Below, piece after piece: positions 24,648 to 33,154 of a stretch of DNA of 64,000 nt. The stretch spans positions 196,295 through 260,294 of the forward strand of contig NZ_LMNL01000034.1 in NCBI RefSeq assembly GCF_001422985.1, in the 5' to 3' direction. The notes under the pieces were generated by a model. The model saw only the letters and a list, made by a program, of their open reading frames with translations, did not search any database and was not told the DNA's origin. Source of the stretch: Methylobacterium sp. Leaf117. Its GTDB lineage: Bacteria; Pseudomonadota; Alphaproteobacteria; Rhizobiales; Beijerinckiaceae. The position numbers and the translations under genes were made by a program. The stretch's first letter is position 1, and each line of letters starts with the position of its first letter.

Positions 24648-25373
24648 TCAGCCCTGCGGGCTCAAGGAGCGGATCGCCCCCGAAAAGGTGGTCTCGGTCT
24701 CGCTCGACAGGTTCGCGGCGCTCTCGAAGGCGCGCTGGATGGTGATCAGCTTCGTCATCTCCAGGACCGGGTTGACGTTGGCGCCCTCGACGTAGCCCTG
24801 CACCATGCCGATCCGGGTGAAATCCTGGACCGGACGGGCCGGCAGGTTGGAGGTTACGCCGTTCGGCTCGGCGCGGGTGAGCGTGCCCTTCGGGTCGAGG
24901 GTGAAGAGCCCGAGGGCGCCGACCTGATTGATGCCCTGGGACACGCTGCCGTCGCGCCCGATCGTGGGCGGGCCGGCCTGGGGGTCGAGCAGGATCGGGG
25001 CACCGCCCGGATCGAGCATCGGCTGCCCAGTGAGGCTGCGCAGCTGGCCCAGCGGGTCCATCGTCATGCGGCCGTCGCGGGTGTAGACGGGGCCGTTGGC
25101 GCCGCGCACCGCGAACCAGGCCTCGCCCTGCACCGCGACGTCGAGGGGACTGTCTGTCTTGATCGTCGGCCCGGCGCGCTGGGAGATATAGGTGTCGCCC
25201 GACGACGCGAAGGCCACCGCGCCCTTGCTCGCCTGGGCCAGGAGGGCGGTGAACTTGGTGTCCTCCGCCCGGTAGCCGCTGGTGGAGAGGTTGGCGACGT
25301 TGTTGGCGACGGCGTTCAGGCGCTTGTCCAGGGCGACCTGGGCCGAGAGCGCCACGTAGAGTGCGTTCTGCAT
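24648..25373 (-). CDS. flgF: Flagellar rod protein FlgF
   Basis: FlgF is a proximal rod subunit. The 241-residue product has the rod N-terminus (YVALSAQVALDKRLNAVANN VANLSTSGYRAEDTKF), the GEAWFAVRGANGPVYTRDGR strand region (FlgG-like WF variant) and the C-terminus GANVNPVLEMTKLITIQRAF ESAANLSSETE. It lies between the DUF1217 gene and fliI. Confidence 0.92.
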   Translation of the reverse strand: MQNALYVALSAQVALDKRLNAVANNVANLSTSGYRAEDTKFTALLAQASKGAVAFASSGDTYISQRAGPTIKTDSPLDVAVQGEAWFAVRGANGPVYTRDGRMTMDPLGQLRSLTGQPMLDPGGAPILLDPQAGPPTIGRDGSVSQGINQVGALGLFTLDPKGTLTRAEPNGVTSNLPARPVQDFTRIGMVQGYVEGANVNPVLEMTKLITIQRAFESAANLSSETETTFSGAIRSLSPQG

Positions 25374-25379
25374 GGCGCG

Positions 25380-26156
25380 TCAGCTCCCGAGGCGGATGCG
25401 TTGCAGGCTGAGGAGCAGGCTCGCGTCGAGGCCTTGCGCGCTCGAATCGGCGAACAGATTGAGGATCGGGGCCGAGGTGGCGTTGTTCTGCGCATCCCAG
25501 ATCGCGGTGAAGCGCTGCACGAAGCGCTGCAGCGTGACCGGGTCCTTGAAGCTGGTGAGGTCGACCCGCTTCTCAATGATCGCGGCCTGCCGGGCGATGG
25601 CTTCGGACGACGATGCGTCCGGTAGGCCCAGCACCGTCTTGACCACCTGCGACAGGGCCGGATCGCCGAGCACGCCGTAGCCCGAAGACACCGTCGGGGC
25701 GATGCGGGCGAAGTAGAGCGCGAGGCGGACGCCGGCGTCCTCGCTGCCCGCGTCGGTTTCGAGGCTCTGGCGCAGATAGGCGGCGGTGGTGTCCGTGGTC
25801 GCGGCGGCGAGCGTCGTCGTGAAGGCGCCGTAGGTCTTGAAGTCGAAAGCCTTGGCGAAGGCGACGTAGCGGTCGTCGGCGAGGCGATTGGCGAAGGCCG
25901 TGCGATCGGTGACGCCCTCGGTCAGGACCTTGCGCATGAAGGCCTTCGCGTAGGTCATGTCTTCGAGGCCGTAGGCCTTCATCGCGTAGGCATAGAGGCG
26001 CCGGTCGCCGAGAAAGTCGTCGATGGATTTCACGTCGGCGATCTTGGCCTTGTAGTAGGCCGTCTCCCGGGCGACGTCGGGCTGCTTGGCCTTGCGCGCC
26101 AGGGTCGCGTCGAGGTCACGCGCGAGCAGCGAATAGCTGGTGAAGGTGCTGGTCAT
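25380..26156 (-). CDS. DUF1217 family flagellar-locus protein
   Basis: The 258-residue product matches DUF1217 proteins of Rhizobiales flagellar clusters: it contains several Y-(Y/K)-x-x-I helices (ARETAYYKAKIADVKSIDDF), LYAYAMKAYGLEDMTYAKAF MRKVL, and repeated KxFxFxxYG-type strands (FAKAFDFKTYGAFTTT). The biochemical role is unknown. Position directly upstream of flgF (6 nt) argues for a flagellar structural or assembly role. There is no signal peptide. Confidence 0.75.
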   Translation of the reverse strand: MTSTFTSYSLLARDLDATLARKAKQPDVARETAYYKAKIADVKSIDDFLGDRRLYAYAMKAYGLEDMTYAKAFMRKVLTEGVTDRTAFANRLADDRYVAFAKAFDFKTYGAFTTTLAAATTDTTAAYLRQSLETDAGSEDAGVRLALYFARIAPTVSSGYGVLGDPALSQVVKTVLGLPDASSSEAIARQAAIIEKRVDLTSFKDPVTLQRFVQRFTAIWDAQNNATSAPILNLFADSSAQGLDASLLLSLQRIRLGS

Positions 26157-26310
26157 GACGGGGCGCGATCGCTGGTGGGGCCGGCGGTGTCTGGGCCGAG
26201 GGAGATCCGGGCGGACTCTCCCCGCTGTGGGCCGGATCGCTCTGGACCGGGTTCCTTGCGGCAGGCTGGTGCCTCCACGACGCGGCGACGAAATCCGGAT
26301 CGGCGGAGCC

Positions 26311-26865
26311 TCACAGCGGTGTCGGCCCGATGATCGTCTCCGAGGTGATCACGACCCAGCCGGCGCCGGTGGCGCGGATGGACAGAATGCGGCCGGCGCC
26401 CGGCAGGACCGCCCCGGGCACCACCTGGCGCAGGCCCTCGGGACCCTCCACCAGCGCTGCGCCGTCGGCGACCCGGCGCAGGATGTATCCGCCGCGCGCG
26501 CTCGGCGATGATTCCGCCCGCTCCGGTGCCGAGGGCAGCGGGACGGGATCGGGCAACGCACCCGTGGTGGTCGGATCGAGGTCGAGGGCGGCCTCGCGCA
26601 CCGGGGCGGCGCCCCGCTTGAAGAGGAAACCGCCACCGCCCGCCGGGAGGAACGGCTGCACCGAGTAGATGTTCGAGGCGCCGGTGATGGCATAGGCCGC
26701 GAAGCTTCCCGAGACGACGGCCAGCCCAAGGCAGACCGCGACCGCGGCCCGCTCGATCGCGGCGGCGCGGGACCGGCGCCGGATCTCCGCTCCGGCGGAC
26801 GGGCGACGATAGCCCGGACGCTGGGGAAGCGGGGATGCCGAACGACGTGTGAGTGACGCAGTCAT
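26311..26865 (-). CDS. Single-pass membrane protein of unknown function
   Basis: The ~184-residue product (ATG 26865) has an Arg-rich cytoplasmic N-terminus, one membrane helix (AAVAVCLGLAVVSGSFAAYA) and a periplasmic domain with a conserved-looking end, GGYILRRVADGAALVEGPEG, VPGAVLPGAGRILSIRATGA, GWVVITSETI. It ends 154 nt before the DUF1217 gene, so it may be the first gene of that flagellar run. I do not recognise a named family. Confidence 0.6.
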   Translation of the reverse strand: MTASLTRRSASPLPQRPGYRRPSAGAEIRRRSRAAAIERAAVAVCLGLAVVSGSFAAYAITGASNIYSVQPFLPAGGGGFLFKRGAAPVREAALDLDPTTTGALPDPVPLPSAPERAESSPSARGGYILRRVADGAALVEGPEGLRQVVPGAVLPGAGRILSIRATGAGWVVITSETIIGPTPL

Positions 26866-27003
26866 GACCACCGCATGAGAAGACCGGCGATTGAGACAAA
26901 ACACTCTCAAATCATAGTTACGATCCGGTTAATGCCCCGACATCGACAGACCGGATGCCTGAGGCTATGCCCGACGACACTTGAGAAAGGGAGCGGACCC
27001 TCG

Positions 27004-27297
27004 ATGGCGGATTGGCAGGAGGCGGTCTCTCGCGGGGACCGGCCCGCGCGTGGGCCATCGCCGAAGCGCCACCGCGTTTTGCAGCAGGGGCGCATCGTCC
27101 TGGGGCCGGAGCGACTCCTGGCCTGCATCATCCGCGACCTGTCGCCGACCGGTGCCTGTCTGCGCCTGCCGCGCCCGACCTCCCTGCCCGAGCGGTTCGA
27201 CCTGGTGATCGCGGGCGACGCGCTGCGCACCGTCACCGTCCAGTTGCGCTGGCAGCGGGCGGATTTCGCCGGCGTGACTTTCCTGGCCGAGGGTTAG
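27004..27297 (+). CDS. PilZ domain protein (cyclic-di-GMP binding)
   Basis: PilZ domains bind c-di-GMP and often control motility. The 97-residue product shows the basic first motif (SPKRHRVLQQGRI, equivalent to RxxxR) and the second motif DLSPTGA (D/N-x-S-x-x-G), followed by the beta strands SLPERFDLVIAGDALRTVTV, QLRWQRADFAGVTFL. The GGGAG 8-12 nt before ATG 27004 supports this start over upstream ones. It lies just before fliC on the same strand, suggesting a link to motility control. Confidence 0.8.
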   Translation: MADWQEAVSRGDRPARGPSPKRHRVLQQGRIVLGPERLLACIIRDLSPTGACLRLPRPTSLPERFDLVIAGDALRTVTVQLRWQRADFAGVTFLAEG

Positions 27298-27625
27298 GCG
27301 CCGGGTTGTCCCCAGGCATACCGGCCCGGCGCATCCGGGCACAGGCCGGGACCGGTCGCCTTAAGCTCCTGCTAATCCGGAGCGGGCATATTCGCTTTAT
27401 CGGCAAGCGACTGTCCCAAGAGGGAACAAAGCTTCCTCGATGCGAACGCGGTGGATAGGTTTCGTGGACCTATAGACATGATGTCGCCCCACCGCTCCGG
27501 TGAGAATCCGGGATGTAGACAGCAGCAGCCTGGCTTTACTCGATGAAGCCTTTCCGCCCTTGCGGCCTGCTGCGCGGCCACACACACGAATTCCTTGCAA
27601 TTCCTGTCAACCGGACATCCTCGCA
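27298..27625 (+). other. fliC upstream/leader region
   Basis: About 330 nt between the PilZ gene and fliC. It holds GC-rich inverted repeats just after the PilZ stop (ACCGG...CCGGT around 27320-27356), which may end that transcript. The fliC promoter and 5' leader must lie here. FlbT, encoded at 18 kb, acts on flagellin leaders in related bacteria, so this leader is a reasonable FlbT target by inference. I cannot place a sigma-28 or sigma-54 promoter with confidence in the fliC direction. Confidence 0.45.
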
Positions 27626-29395
27626 ATGACCAGCCTGCTGACCAACAACGCCGCAATGACGGCGCTGACGACCCTCAAGAGCATCAACACCCAGCTCGAT
27701 ATGACGAGCAACCGGGTCTCGACCGGCCAGCGGGTCTCGAACGCCTCCGACAACGCCGCCTACTGGTCGATCGCCACCACGGTGCGCACCGACAACGCCT
27801 CGCTCTCCGCCGTGAAGGACTCGCTCGGCCTCGGCTCGTCGGCCGTCGACACCGCCTATAACGGCCTCAACAGCATCATCACCGACCTGCAGAACATGCG
27901 CGCCAAGCTGCAGACCGCGCTGCAGCCCGGCGTCGACCGCTCCAAGGTCCAGACCGAGATCACCGCGATCCAGAACAAGATGAAGGCCACGGCCGACTCG
28001 TCGAACTCGAGCGGCCAGAACTGGCTCTCGGTCAACTCGGCCACCTCGAACACCGCCTATCAGCCGATCCAGAACGTCGTCGCGGGCTTCTCGCGCGATC
28101 CGAGCGGCGCGATCAACTTCTCGAAGGTCAACGTCGACGTCAACAACATCAAGCTGTTCGACGCCAACAGCACCAGCGTGACCACCACGGCGACGAAGGC
28201 CGTCGTGTCCGCGGCGAACTCGCTGACCGGTACCGCGGCCTTCGTGCGGGGCGGGACCGCCGACTTCAGCGGCACCGCCGAGTCTGCGATCAAGATCACC
28301 ATCGGCGGCGTGAACGATACGATCAAGCTCAACAAGGAGACCCTCGCTTCGGCAGCGGCGGACCTGACGAAAGTCACCACGGAGGAATTCCTCAGCGCGC
28401 TCAATAACCAGATCGCCGCTTCGGCTAATCTCGCCGGCAAGGTCAAGGCTGACCTCGATACGCAGGGCCGCCTGACCTTCACCTCGACCGCGACCGGCGG
28501 TGCCACGAAGATGACCATCGAGGCCGGCACCGTCACCGGCGGCAAGGCTCTGGTGGACGTCGGCTACGGTCTCGCGGCCGCGACGGACCTCGCGGCTCCC
28601 AGCGTGACCGGCGGCGCCTACACCGCTTTCGACCTGAGCGGCACGAACACGAAGGTGCTCACCATCAATGACGGCTACGGGGCCAAGACCGTTACCCTGA
28701 ACGCCGCGAGCTTCACCGCTCTCGGCGCTGCGGCGACCTCGGGCGCCAACACCGCCGTCAACGGCGCCGACGTTGCCGCGATGATCAACAAGCAACTGGC
28801 CGATCAGGGCAGCAAGGCCACTGTGACGTTCGCCGCGACCAAGTTCACGGTCGCGACCCCCGAAAAGGGAAGCCTCAACAGCGCCGGCACCGCCAATACC
28901 ATCACGTTGGGCGGCGCCGATGTGGCAGGCTTCGGCCTCACCGCGGGCACGACCACGGGTACGGATCTGGTCTCGGCCTCCCTTGTGCGGGTCGGCTACG
29001 GCACCGATGCCGGCACCACGGTGGCGCGCGGCATCCTCGACTCGATCGACAACGCCACCAGCGTGTCGGTCGCCAACGTCGACATCTCGCAGATGGTCGG
29101 CACCTCGGGCGATACCGCCCTCAGCGCGATCATCACGCAGATCGACAAGGCCATCGCCAAGGTCACGGATTCGGGCACCAAGCTCGGCGCCAACAAGACC
29201 CAGATCGACGGCCAGAAGACCTTCGTCGACACCCTGATGAAGGCCAACGACCGCACCATCGGCATCCTGGTCGATGCCGACATCGAGGAAGAGTCGACCA
29301 AGCTCAAGGCCCTGCAGACCCAGCAGCAGCTGGCGGTGCAGTCCCTCAGCATCGCCAACTCCTCCAGCCAGGGCATCCTCTCGCTCTTCCGCTAA
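27626..29395 (+). CDS. fliC: Flagellin FliC with large variable centre
   Basis: FliC is the filament subunit. The 589-residue product starts at ATG 27626 (MTSLLTNNAAMTALTTLKSI), and residues 1-~165 are the conserved D0/D1 helices (NRVSTGQRVSNASDNAAYWS IATTVR). The C-terminal D1/D0 helices end NKTQIDGQKTFVDTLMKAND ... ALQTQQQLAVQSLSIANSSS QGILSLFR. The centre contains two Flagellin_IN-like beta modules: one at residues ~210-315 (TADFSG ... VDVGYGL), shared with FlgK, and a second, more diverged one (FDLSGTNTKVLTINDGYGAK onward). It is unusually long for a Rhizobiales flagellin (often ~400). Two hairpins follow the stop. Confidence 0.95.
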   Translation: MTSLLTNNAAMTALTTLKSINTQLDMTSNRVSTGQRVSNASDNAAYWSIATTVRTDNASLSAVKDSLGLGSSAVDTAYNGLNSIITDLQNMRAKLQTALQPGVDRSKVQTEITAIQNKMKATADSSNSSGQNWLSVNSATSNTAYQPIQNVVAGFSRDPSGAINFSKVNVDVNNIKLFDANSTSVTTTATKAVVSAANSLTGTAAFVRGGTADFSGTAESAIKITIGGVNDTIKLNKETLASAAADLTKVTTEEFLSALNNQIAASANLAGKVKADLDTQGRLTFTSTATGGATKMTIEAGTVTGGKALVDVGYGLAAATDLAAPSVTGGAYTAFDLSGTNTKVLTINDGYGAKTVTLNAASFTALGAAATSGANTAVNGADVAAMINKQLADQGSKATVTFAATKFTVATPEKGSLNSAGTANTITLGGADVAGFGLTAGTTTGTDLVSASLVRVGYGTDAGTTVARGILDSIDNATSVSVANVDISQMVGTSGDTALSAIITQIDKAIAKVTDSGTKLGANKTQIDGQKTFVDTLMKANDRTIGILVDADIEEESTKLKALQTQQQLAVQSLSIANSSSQGILSLFR

Positions 29396-29404
29396 AACCC
29401 GACC

Positions 29405-29429
29405 GCGCCCCCGGATGGACCGGGGGCGC
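29405..29429. terminator. First hairpin downstream of fliC
   Basis: A perfect 10-bp stem (GCGCCCCCGG / CCGGGGGCGC) with a 5-nt loop starts 9 nt after the fliC stop. It lacks a T-run of its own and works with the second hairpin immediately downstream. Confidence 0.65.
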
Positions 29430-29433
29430 CTCA

Positions 29434-29477
29434 CGTAGAAAGGCCACGCCTCCGCGAGGGGGCGTGGCCTTTCTGGT
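29434..29477. terminator. Long bidirectional terminator between fliC and ftcR
   Basis: A 14-bp perfect stem (AGAAAGGCCACGCC / GGCGTGGCCTTTCT, 29437-29450 and 29461-29474) continues inward (T-G, C-G, C-G) to a GCGA tetraloop, giving about 17 bp. The TTTCT / AGAAA ends are A/T-rich in both directions. It lies between the convergent fliC and ftcR genes and should stop transcripts from both sides. Confidence 0.8.
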
Positions 29478-29522
29478 TTCAGAACGGCGTCTCCGGCGTC
29501 GGCCTCGGACCGGCCGTCCGGA

Positions 29523-30197
29523 TCAGCCGACGAAGGTGTACCCGGCGAGCCGCTTGGCCTCGATCGGATCGTAGCCGAGGCGCATCCGCAGCTTCTTGCG
29601 CAGCTTGCTGATGTGGCCCTCGACCACGCTCTCCTCGACGTCGCTGCCGTGGTCGGCATAGACGGCGTTGAAAATCTGCGTCCGGCTGAGTTGGCGGCCG
29701 CGATGGCCGGCGAAATATTCCAGGATGTGGCGCTCGCGGCGCGGCAGGATCAGGCTGGCGCCGTCGATCTCAGGATCACGTCCGTCGGCGAACACCTTGA
29801 GGCGGCCGCTGCGGTCCTGGGCGGGGGGGGCCTGGATCTCGCCCCGGATGCCGCGCCGGCGGATCGCCTCGACCCGGGCTAGGATTTCGCGGACATGGAC
29901 CGGGCGGCGCACGACGTCGTCGATGCCGGCGGTGAAAAGATCGAGGGTCTGCTCCAGGGAGCGGGTCTCGTTGAGGGCGATGATGGGCGCCTGGGAGAGG
30001 CTGCGGATCGCGGCGGTCCGGCTGGCCCGATCGGAGCATTCGCCGAGCACGATCCCCTTCAGGCTGTCGGTCGGATTGCCCGCGAGCCAGACGAGAAATT
30101 CGTCGGCGTTGCTGCTACGGGCCGGAACCGCCTGCGCACCGAAACCCGCCACGTACTCGGCGGCCACAGCCTGTCTCTCATCCACAACGATATACAT
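29523..30197 (-). CDS. ftcR: Flagellar transcriptional regulator FtcR (OmpR-type)
   Basis: FtcR (Brucella) / Rem (Sinorhizobium) activates flagellar genes. The 224-residue product starts at ATG 30197 with MYIVVDERQAVAAEYVAGFG, a receiver-like domain that lacks the usual acidic phosphorylation triad, followed by a winged-helix output domain (LILPRRERHILEYFAGHRGR QLSRTQIFNAVYADHGSDVE, GHISKLRKKLRMRLGYDPIE). The R-x-x-G-Y-x-(F/L) ending (KRLAGYTFVG) is typical of OmpR-type regulators. It sits convergent to fliC. Confidence 0.88.
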   Translation of the reverse strand: MYIVVDERQAVAAEYVAGFGAQAVPARSSNADEFLVWLAGNPTDSLKGIVLGECSDRASRTAAIRSLSQAPIIALNETRSLEQTLDLFTAGIDDVVRRPVHVREILARVEAIRRRGIRGEIQAPPAQDRSGRLKVFADGRDPEIDGASLILPRRERHILEYFAGHRGRQLSRTQIFNAVYADHGSDVEESVVEGHISKLRKKLRMRLGYDPIEAKRLAGYTFVG

Positions 30198-30669
30198 TTC
30201 AGCGCCCCGCCGAAAACGAATTGTTGGGCAAATCCGGCGGACGATCACCTTGGATGCGGAGCGACTTCGTTGTCCGCTCTCAGCATCCTGGTTTTGCTTG
30301 ATGATACTTTCGCAGCAGATCCTCTAGTGGGATCTATTCGCTGCCGCCCGCCGTTTTGCGTTAACAATGTTTCTTTAAGGAAATGGTTAATTTTGCATTA
30401 AGTGTGCCGGCGTCCTGTGATCCCGGTTCATTTTTACCGGTACGGCGGACCCAGTATCGCTCTCGGGCGCGTCGAGTGTGCCCGATCGGTGACAGTCCTA
30501 TCAGGGATCCGCACGGCCGGAGGTCCGGCTGCGAATCGCAGCGCCGATGAGGCCGAGCCACAGAGGCCGAGCCCGGCTCAGTCGGTGCCGACATGCGGTT
30601 CCGGGTACGGCTCGGGTCCGGGTCGCCACGGCCGACCCGACAACTTCCCGGGATCGAGCGAGCGCCGCG
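30198..30669. other. Intergenic region upstream of ftcR
   Basis: About 470 nt with no supported gene between the ftcR start and the 3' end of the FUSC gene (both minus). An inverted repeat AGATCC-N7-GGATCT lies at 30317-30335, about 120 nt upstream of ftcR, and an A/T-rich patch (TTAACAATG, TTAATTTTGC) at 30360-30400 is a likely promoter zone. No terminator for upstream transcripts is evident. Confidence 0.45.
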
Positions 30670-32982
30670 TCAACGTCCCGGTAGGATCTGCGGAGTTGGG
30701 GTCTCGGCCCCCCGCCTAGTAGAGGGGTTCAGGGTTTCGGCCAGGAGTTCGACCTGGGCGACGAGTCGGCTCAGTCCATCGCTGCGCGGAGCCGTCGGCA
30801 TCGGTGGCATCGCCCCGTCTCCACCGAGGCTTGACAGGGTGACGGTGACCCAGCCGCTCCAGGCGGCCAGGGCTTCGGGCTCCGCCGTTTCGACGGCATA
30901 GCGCAGGGCGGTCAGGCGAGCCGAGATCCGCCGCAGGGTGGCGTCGGCGACCATGGCGGATTCCACCTGCGGGTGGCGTCCCGCCCGGGGCTGTTGCAGG
31001 GCGCGCGCCAGGGCCGCCTCCAGATCGTTGAGGGCGAGGCCCGCGCCACGGGAGGCCTGGGCGCGCAGGCCGGACGCTTCCGCCTCCGGGCCTGCGCAGA
31101 GTACCGCGCGGGCGAAGGCGGCGTGGGCCCGAACCGCCTTTCGCAATTCGAGGCGGACCTGATCGGGTTCCCAGATCGGCCACAGCACCAGGGCGCTCGC
31201 CACCGCTATGGCACCGCCGAGCAGGGTGAGCAGGGCGCGCATGCCGACCACCTCCCACGAGCCGTGCCCCGGCTCGATCACTTCGACGAGGAGCACCACC
31301 AGGGGCGTCAGGCAGGCGATGAACACGCCGTAGCTCACTTGGCGCGCGGCAAAGCCGACGATGCTCAAGGGAAATACCAGGGCGGCGAGCGCCAGCGGCG
31401 TGGTGGCGATACCCGCGAGGGCGGCGCCGATCAGGCCGCCGAGCACGGTGCCGCCGATGCGCTCCAGCGCCCGCTGCCAGGTTGCGGCGTAGAAGGGCTG
31501 CATGGTCAGCACCACCGTGATGGTGAGCCAGTGCGCGAACGGTCCCGACCAGACCAGCGTGGCCCACAGGGCCGGCGCCGCCACCACGGTGGCCCGCACG
31601 GCGTGCCGCAGGTTGGCCGAGGCCAGCGTGAAGTTGGTGGCGAGGGGCTCGCGCAAGCGGGTCCCGAGGGGCAGGCTGGCACGGCCCAGCAGGGCGCCGC
31701 CGGGGCGATAGCCGTCCGGCGTCGAGAGCTTGGCTCCGATCCGGACGCGATCGAGGATGCGCGTGGCCAGTTCGTGCAGGCTGCCATCATGCGCGAGGCG
31801 CCGCGTACTGCGATCCATCGCGCGCTCCAGGCGGGCGAGATCGACCACGCTGTCGTCGCGGATGGCGCGGGCGATGACGCCCAGAAGGGGGCGCAGGCGG
31901 CGCAGGAACCGGCGCACCATGCGCCGCCGGCGCGGATCGGGCTCGCTCTCGATGAGGTCGGACACGGCGATCAGGGCCGCGAAGATCTGCTCGGCGGCTT
32001 CGAGGCGGATCAGGGCCTGGGCCGTCCGATCCGAAATTCGCTCTCGGCTGCGGGCAAGATCGACAATCACCGTGCGGGCCTGCTCGATGGCCTCGCGTAC
32101 GCCCCGGCGATGGGCGCGCGCATGCCGGTCGAAAGCCTGGTGATCGATGATCTGGGGATCGGAGATCTGGAGGTCCGAGGCGTGGGGGTCCAAGGCGTGG
32201 GGGTCGGAAGTTTGAATATCGGAAGTCTTGATGTCGGACGTCTGGCGATGGCCGTCCTGCGGCATCGCCCTCGTGCCGGGCGTCTCGGGCCTGGCCGGGG
32301 AGGCAAGGTCCTCCAGGTCGTCGCAGAGGCGGGTCAGGCGGCGCCAGACCTCGGCCACGGCGCGGTGGGTCGGGCGGTAGGGATGGAGCCGCCACAGGAG
32401 GAGCGCCAGGAGCGTCGCCCACAGGCCGCCGGCGCTGAAGACGAGTCCCGCCACCAGGGCTTGGTCCGGGCTGAGAGGCCGATCGAGGGCGAAGCACAGC
32501 ACCAGGACCAGGACGTTGCCGGCGGACTGCGCCTGCACGCCCCAGACCCGCGCATAGGTGCAGGCAAAGATGACGATGCCGGCGAGCGGCACCACCGGCC
32601 CCGGCCCCAACGGCTGCATCAGGCCGAACAGCCCCCAGATCACTCCACCGAGCAGCGAGAACAGCGTGAGCACGAGGAGGCGGGAGCGCATCGGACCGCC
32701 CGCATCGGCGAAGCAGGCGAGGTTGGCGGCGAGTGCCACGGTCAACAGCGGCGGCCACGCCACCCACTCGTGCAGCAGGATGACGAGGCCGAAGGCCAGG
32801 GCCGCCCGGATCCCGTCGAGAAGGCTCAGGCCGCGGGGATCGAGGCCGATGGGCAGGCGCGTGAGGTCGAGCCCCGGATTGGTCAGCGTTCCGCGTCCCC
32901 GCAGGAACGCGACCGCCCGCATCCGCCGGCGTGGTCCGGCAGCGGTGGCGGGATCGGCAGGGGAGGTGGAATTCGGGGACAC
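30670..32982 (-). CDS. FUSC family efflux-type membrane protein
   Basis: FUSC proteins (fusaric-acid resistance/AaeB/YccS group) export aromatic acids or related compounds. The ~770-residue product has two sets of membrane helices: near the N-terminus (GIRAALAFGLVILLHEWVAW, LVLTLFSLLGGVIWGLFGLM) and after the middle (HAVRATVVAAPALWATLVWS, ERIGGTVLGGLIGAALAGIA), the latter with the FUSC-type RxxGTxxG motif. A long cytoplasmic stretch between them carries an 8-unit pentapeptide repeat. The GTG at 32982 has GGGAG nearby; ATG 32922 is the alternative start. Substrate unknown. Confidence 0.8.
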   Translation of the reverse strand: MSPNSTSPADPATAAGPRRRMRAVAFLRGRGTLTNPGLDLTRLPIGLDPRGLSLLDGIRAALAFGLVILLHEWVAWPPLLTVALAANLACFADAGGPMRSRLLVLTLFSLLGGVIWGLFGLMQPLGPGPVVPLAGIVIFACTYARVWGVQAQSAGNVLVLVLCFALDRPLSPDQALVAGLVFSAGGLWATLLALLLWRLHPYRPTHRAVAEVWRRLTRLCDDLEDLASPARPETPGTRAMPQDGHRQTSDIKTSDIQTSDPHALDPHASDLQISDPQIIDHQAFDRHARAHRRGVREAIEQARTVIVDLARSRERISDRTAQALIRLEAAEQIFAALIAVSDLIESEPDPRRRRMVRRFLRRLRPLLGVIARAIRDDSVVDLARLERAMDRSTRRLAHDGSLHELATRILDRVRIGAKLSTPDGYRPGGALLGRASLPLGTRLREPLATNFTLASANLRHAVRATVVAAPALWATLVWSGPFAHWLTITVVLTMQPFYAATWQRALERIGGTVLGGLIGAALAGIATTPLALAALVFPLSIVGFAARQVSYGVFIACLTPLVVLLVEVIEPGHGSWEVVGMRALLTLLGGAIAVASALVLWPIWEPDQVRLELRKAVRAHAAFARAVLCAGPEAEASGLRAQASRGAGLALNDLEAALARALQQPRAGRHPQVESAMVADATLRRISARLTALRYAVETAEPEALAAWSGWVTVTLSSLGGDGAMPPMPTAPRSDGLSRLVAQVELLAETLNPSTRRGAETPTPQILPGR
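32131..32250 (-). repeat. Eight 15-bp tandem repeats inside the FUSC gene
   Basis: Eight consecutive 15-bp units run from 32131 to 32250; most end in GATC, GGTC, ATATC or GATGTC on the plus strand. In protein they give degenerate pentapeptides: DIKTS, DIQTS, DPHAL, DPHAS, DLQIS, DPQII, DHQAF. Units 32176-32190 and 32191-32205 are nearly identical, pointing to recent duplication. They lie in the predicted cytoplasmic loop of the FUSC protein. Confidence 0.85.
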
Positions 32983-33154
32983 GCGGGAAGGCTCCCGGTG
33001 GACGCGACCTCCACCGTCCCGACGATCTAGCGCCGCACGCGGCCCGGTGGAACCGCCCGACCCGACACGGGAGCCCTGCATCTCGGGGACACCGGCAGCC
33101 CCCGTCCGTCACGGGCGGCGCCGGCGAGCCCCTTCTGGCGGACGGGTCGCCCGG

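Noticed and set aside
27390..27410. GCCGATAA (sigma-28-like -10) upstream of fliC
   Set aside because: It lies on the minus strand, pointing away from fliC, with no matching -35 box and no gene in that direction.
27536..29659. Long minus-strand open frame across fliC
   Set aside because: Fully antisense to a clear flagellin; no recognisable protein features and skewed composition from the complementary strand.
30973..33030. Long plus-strand open frame across the FUSC gene
   Set aside because: Antisense shadow of the membrane protein gene; Gln/Gly/Arg-rich with no motif.
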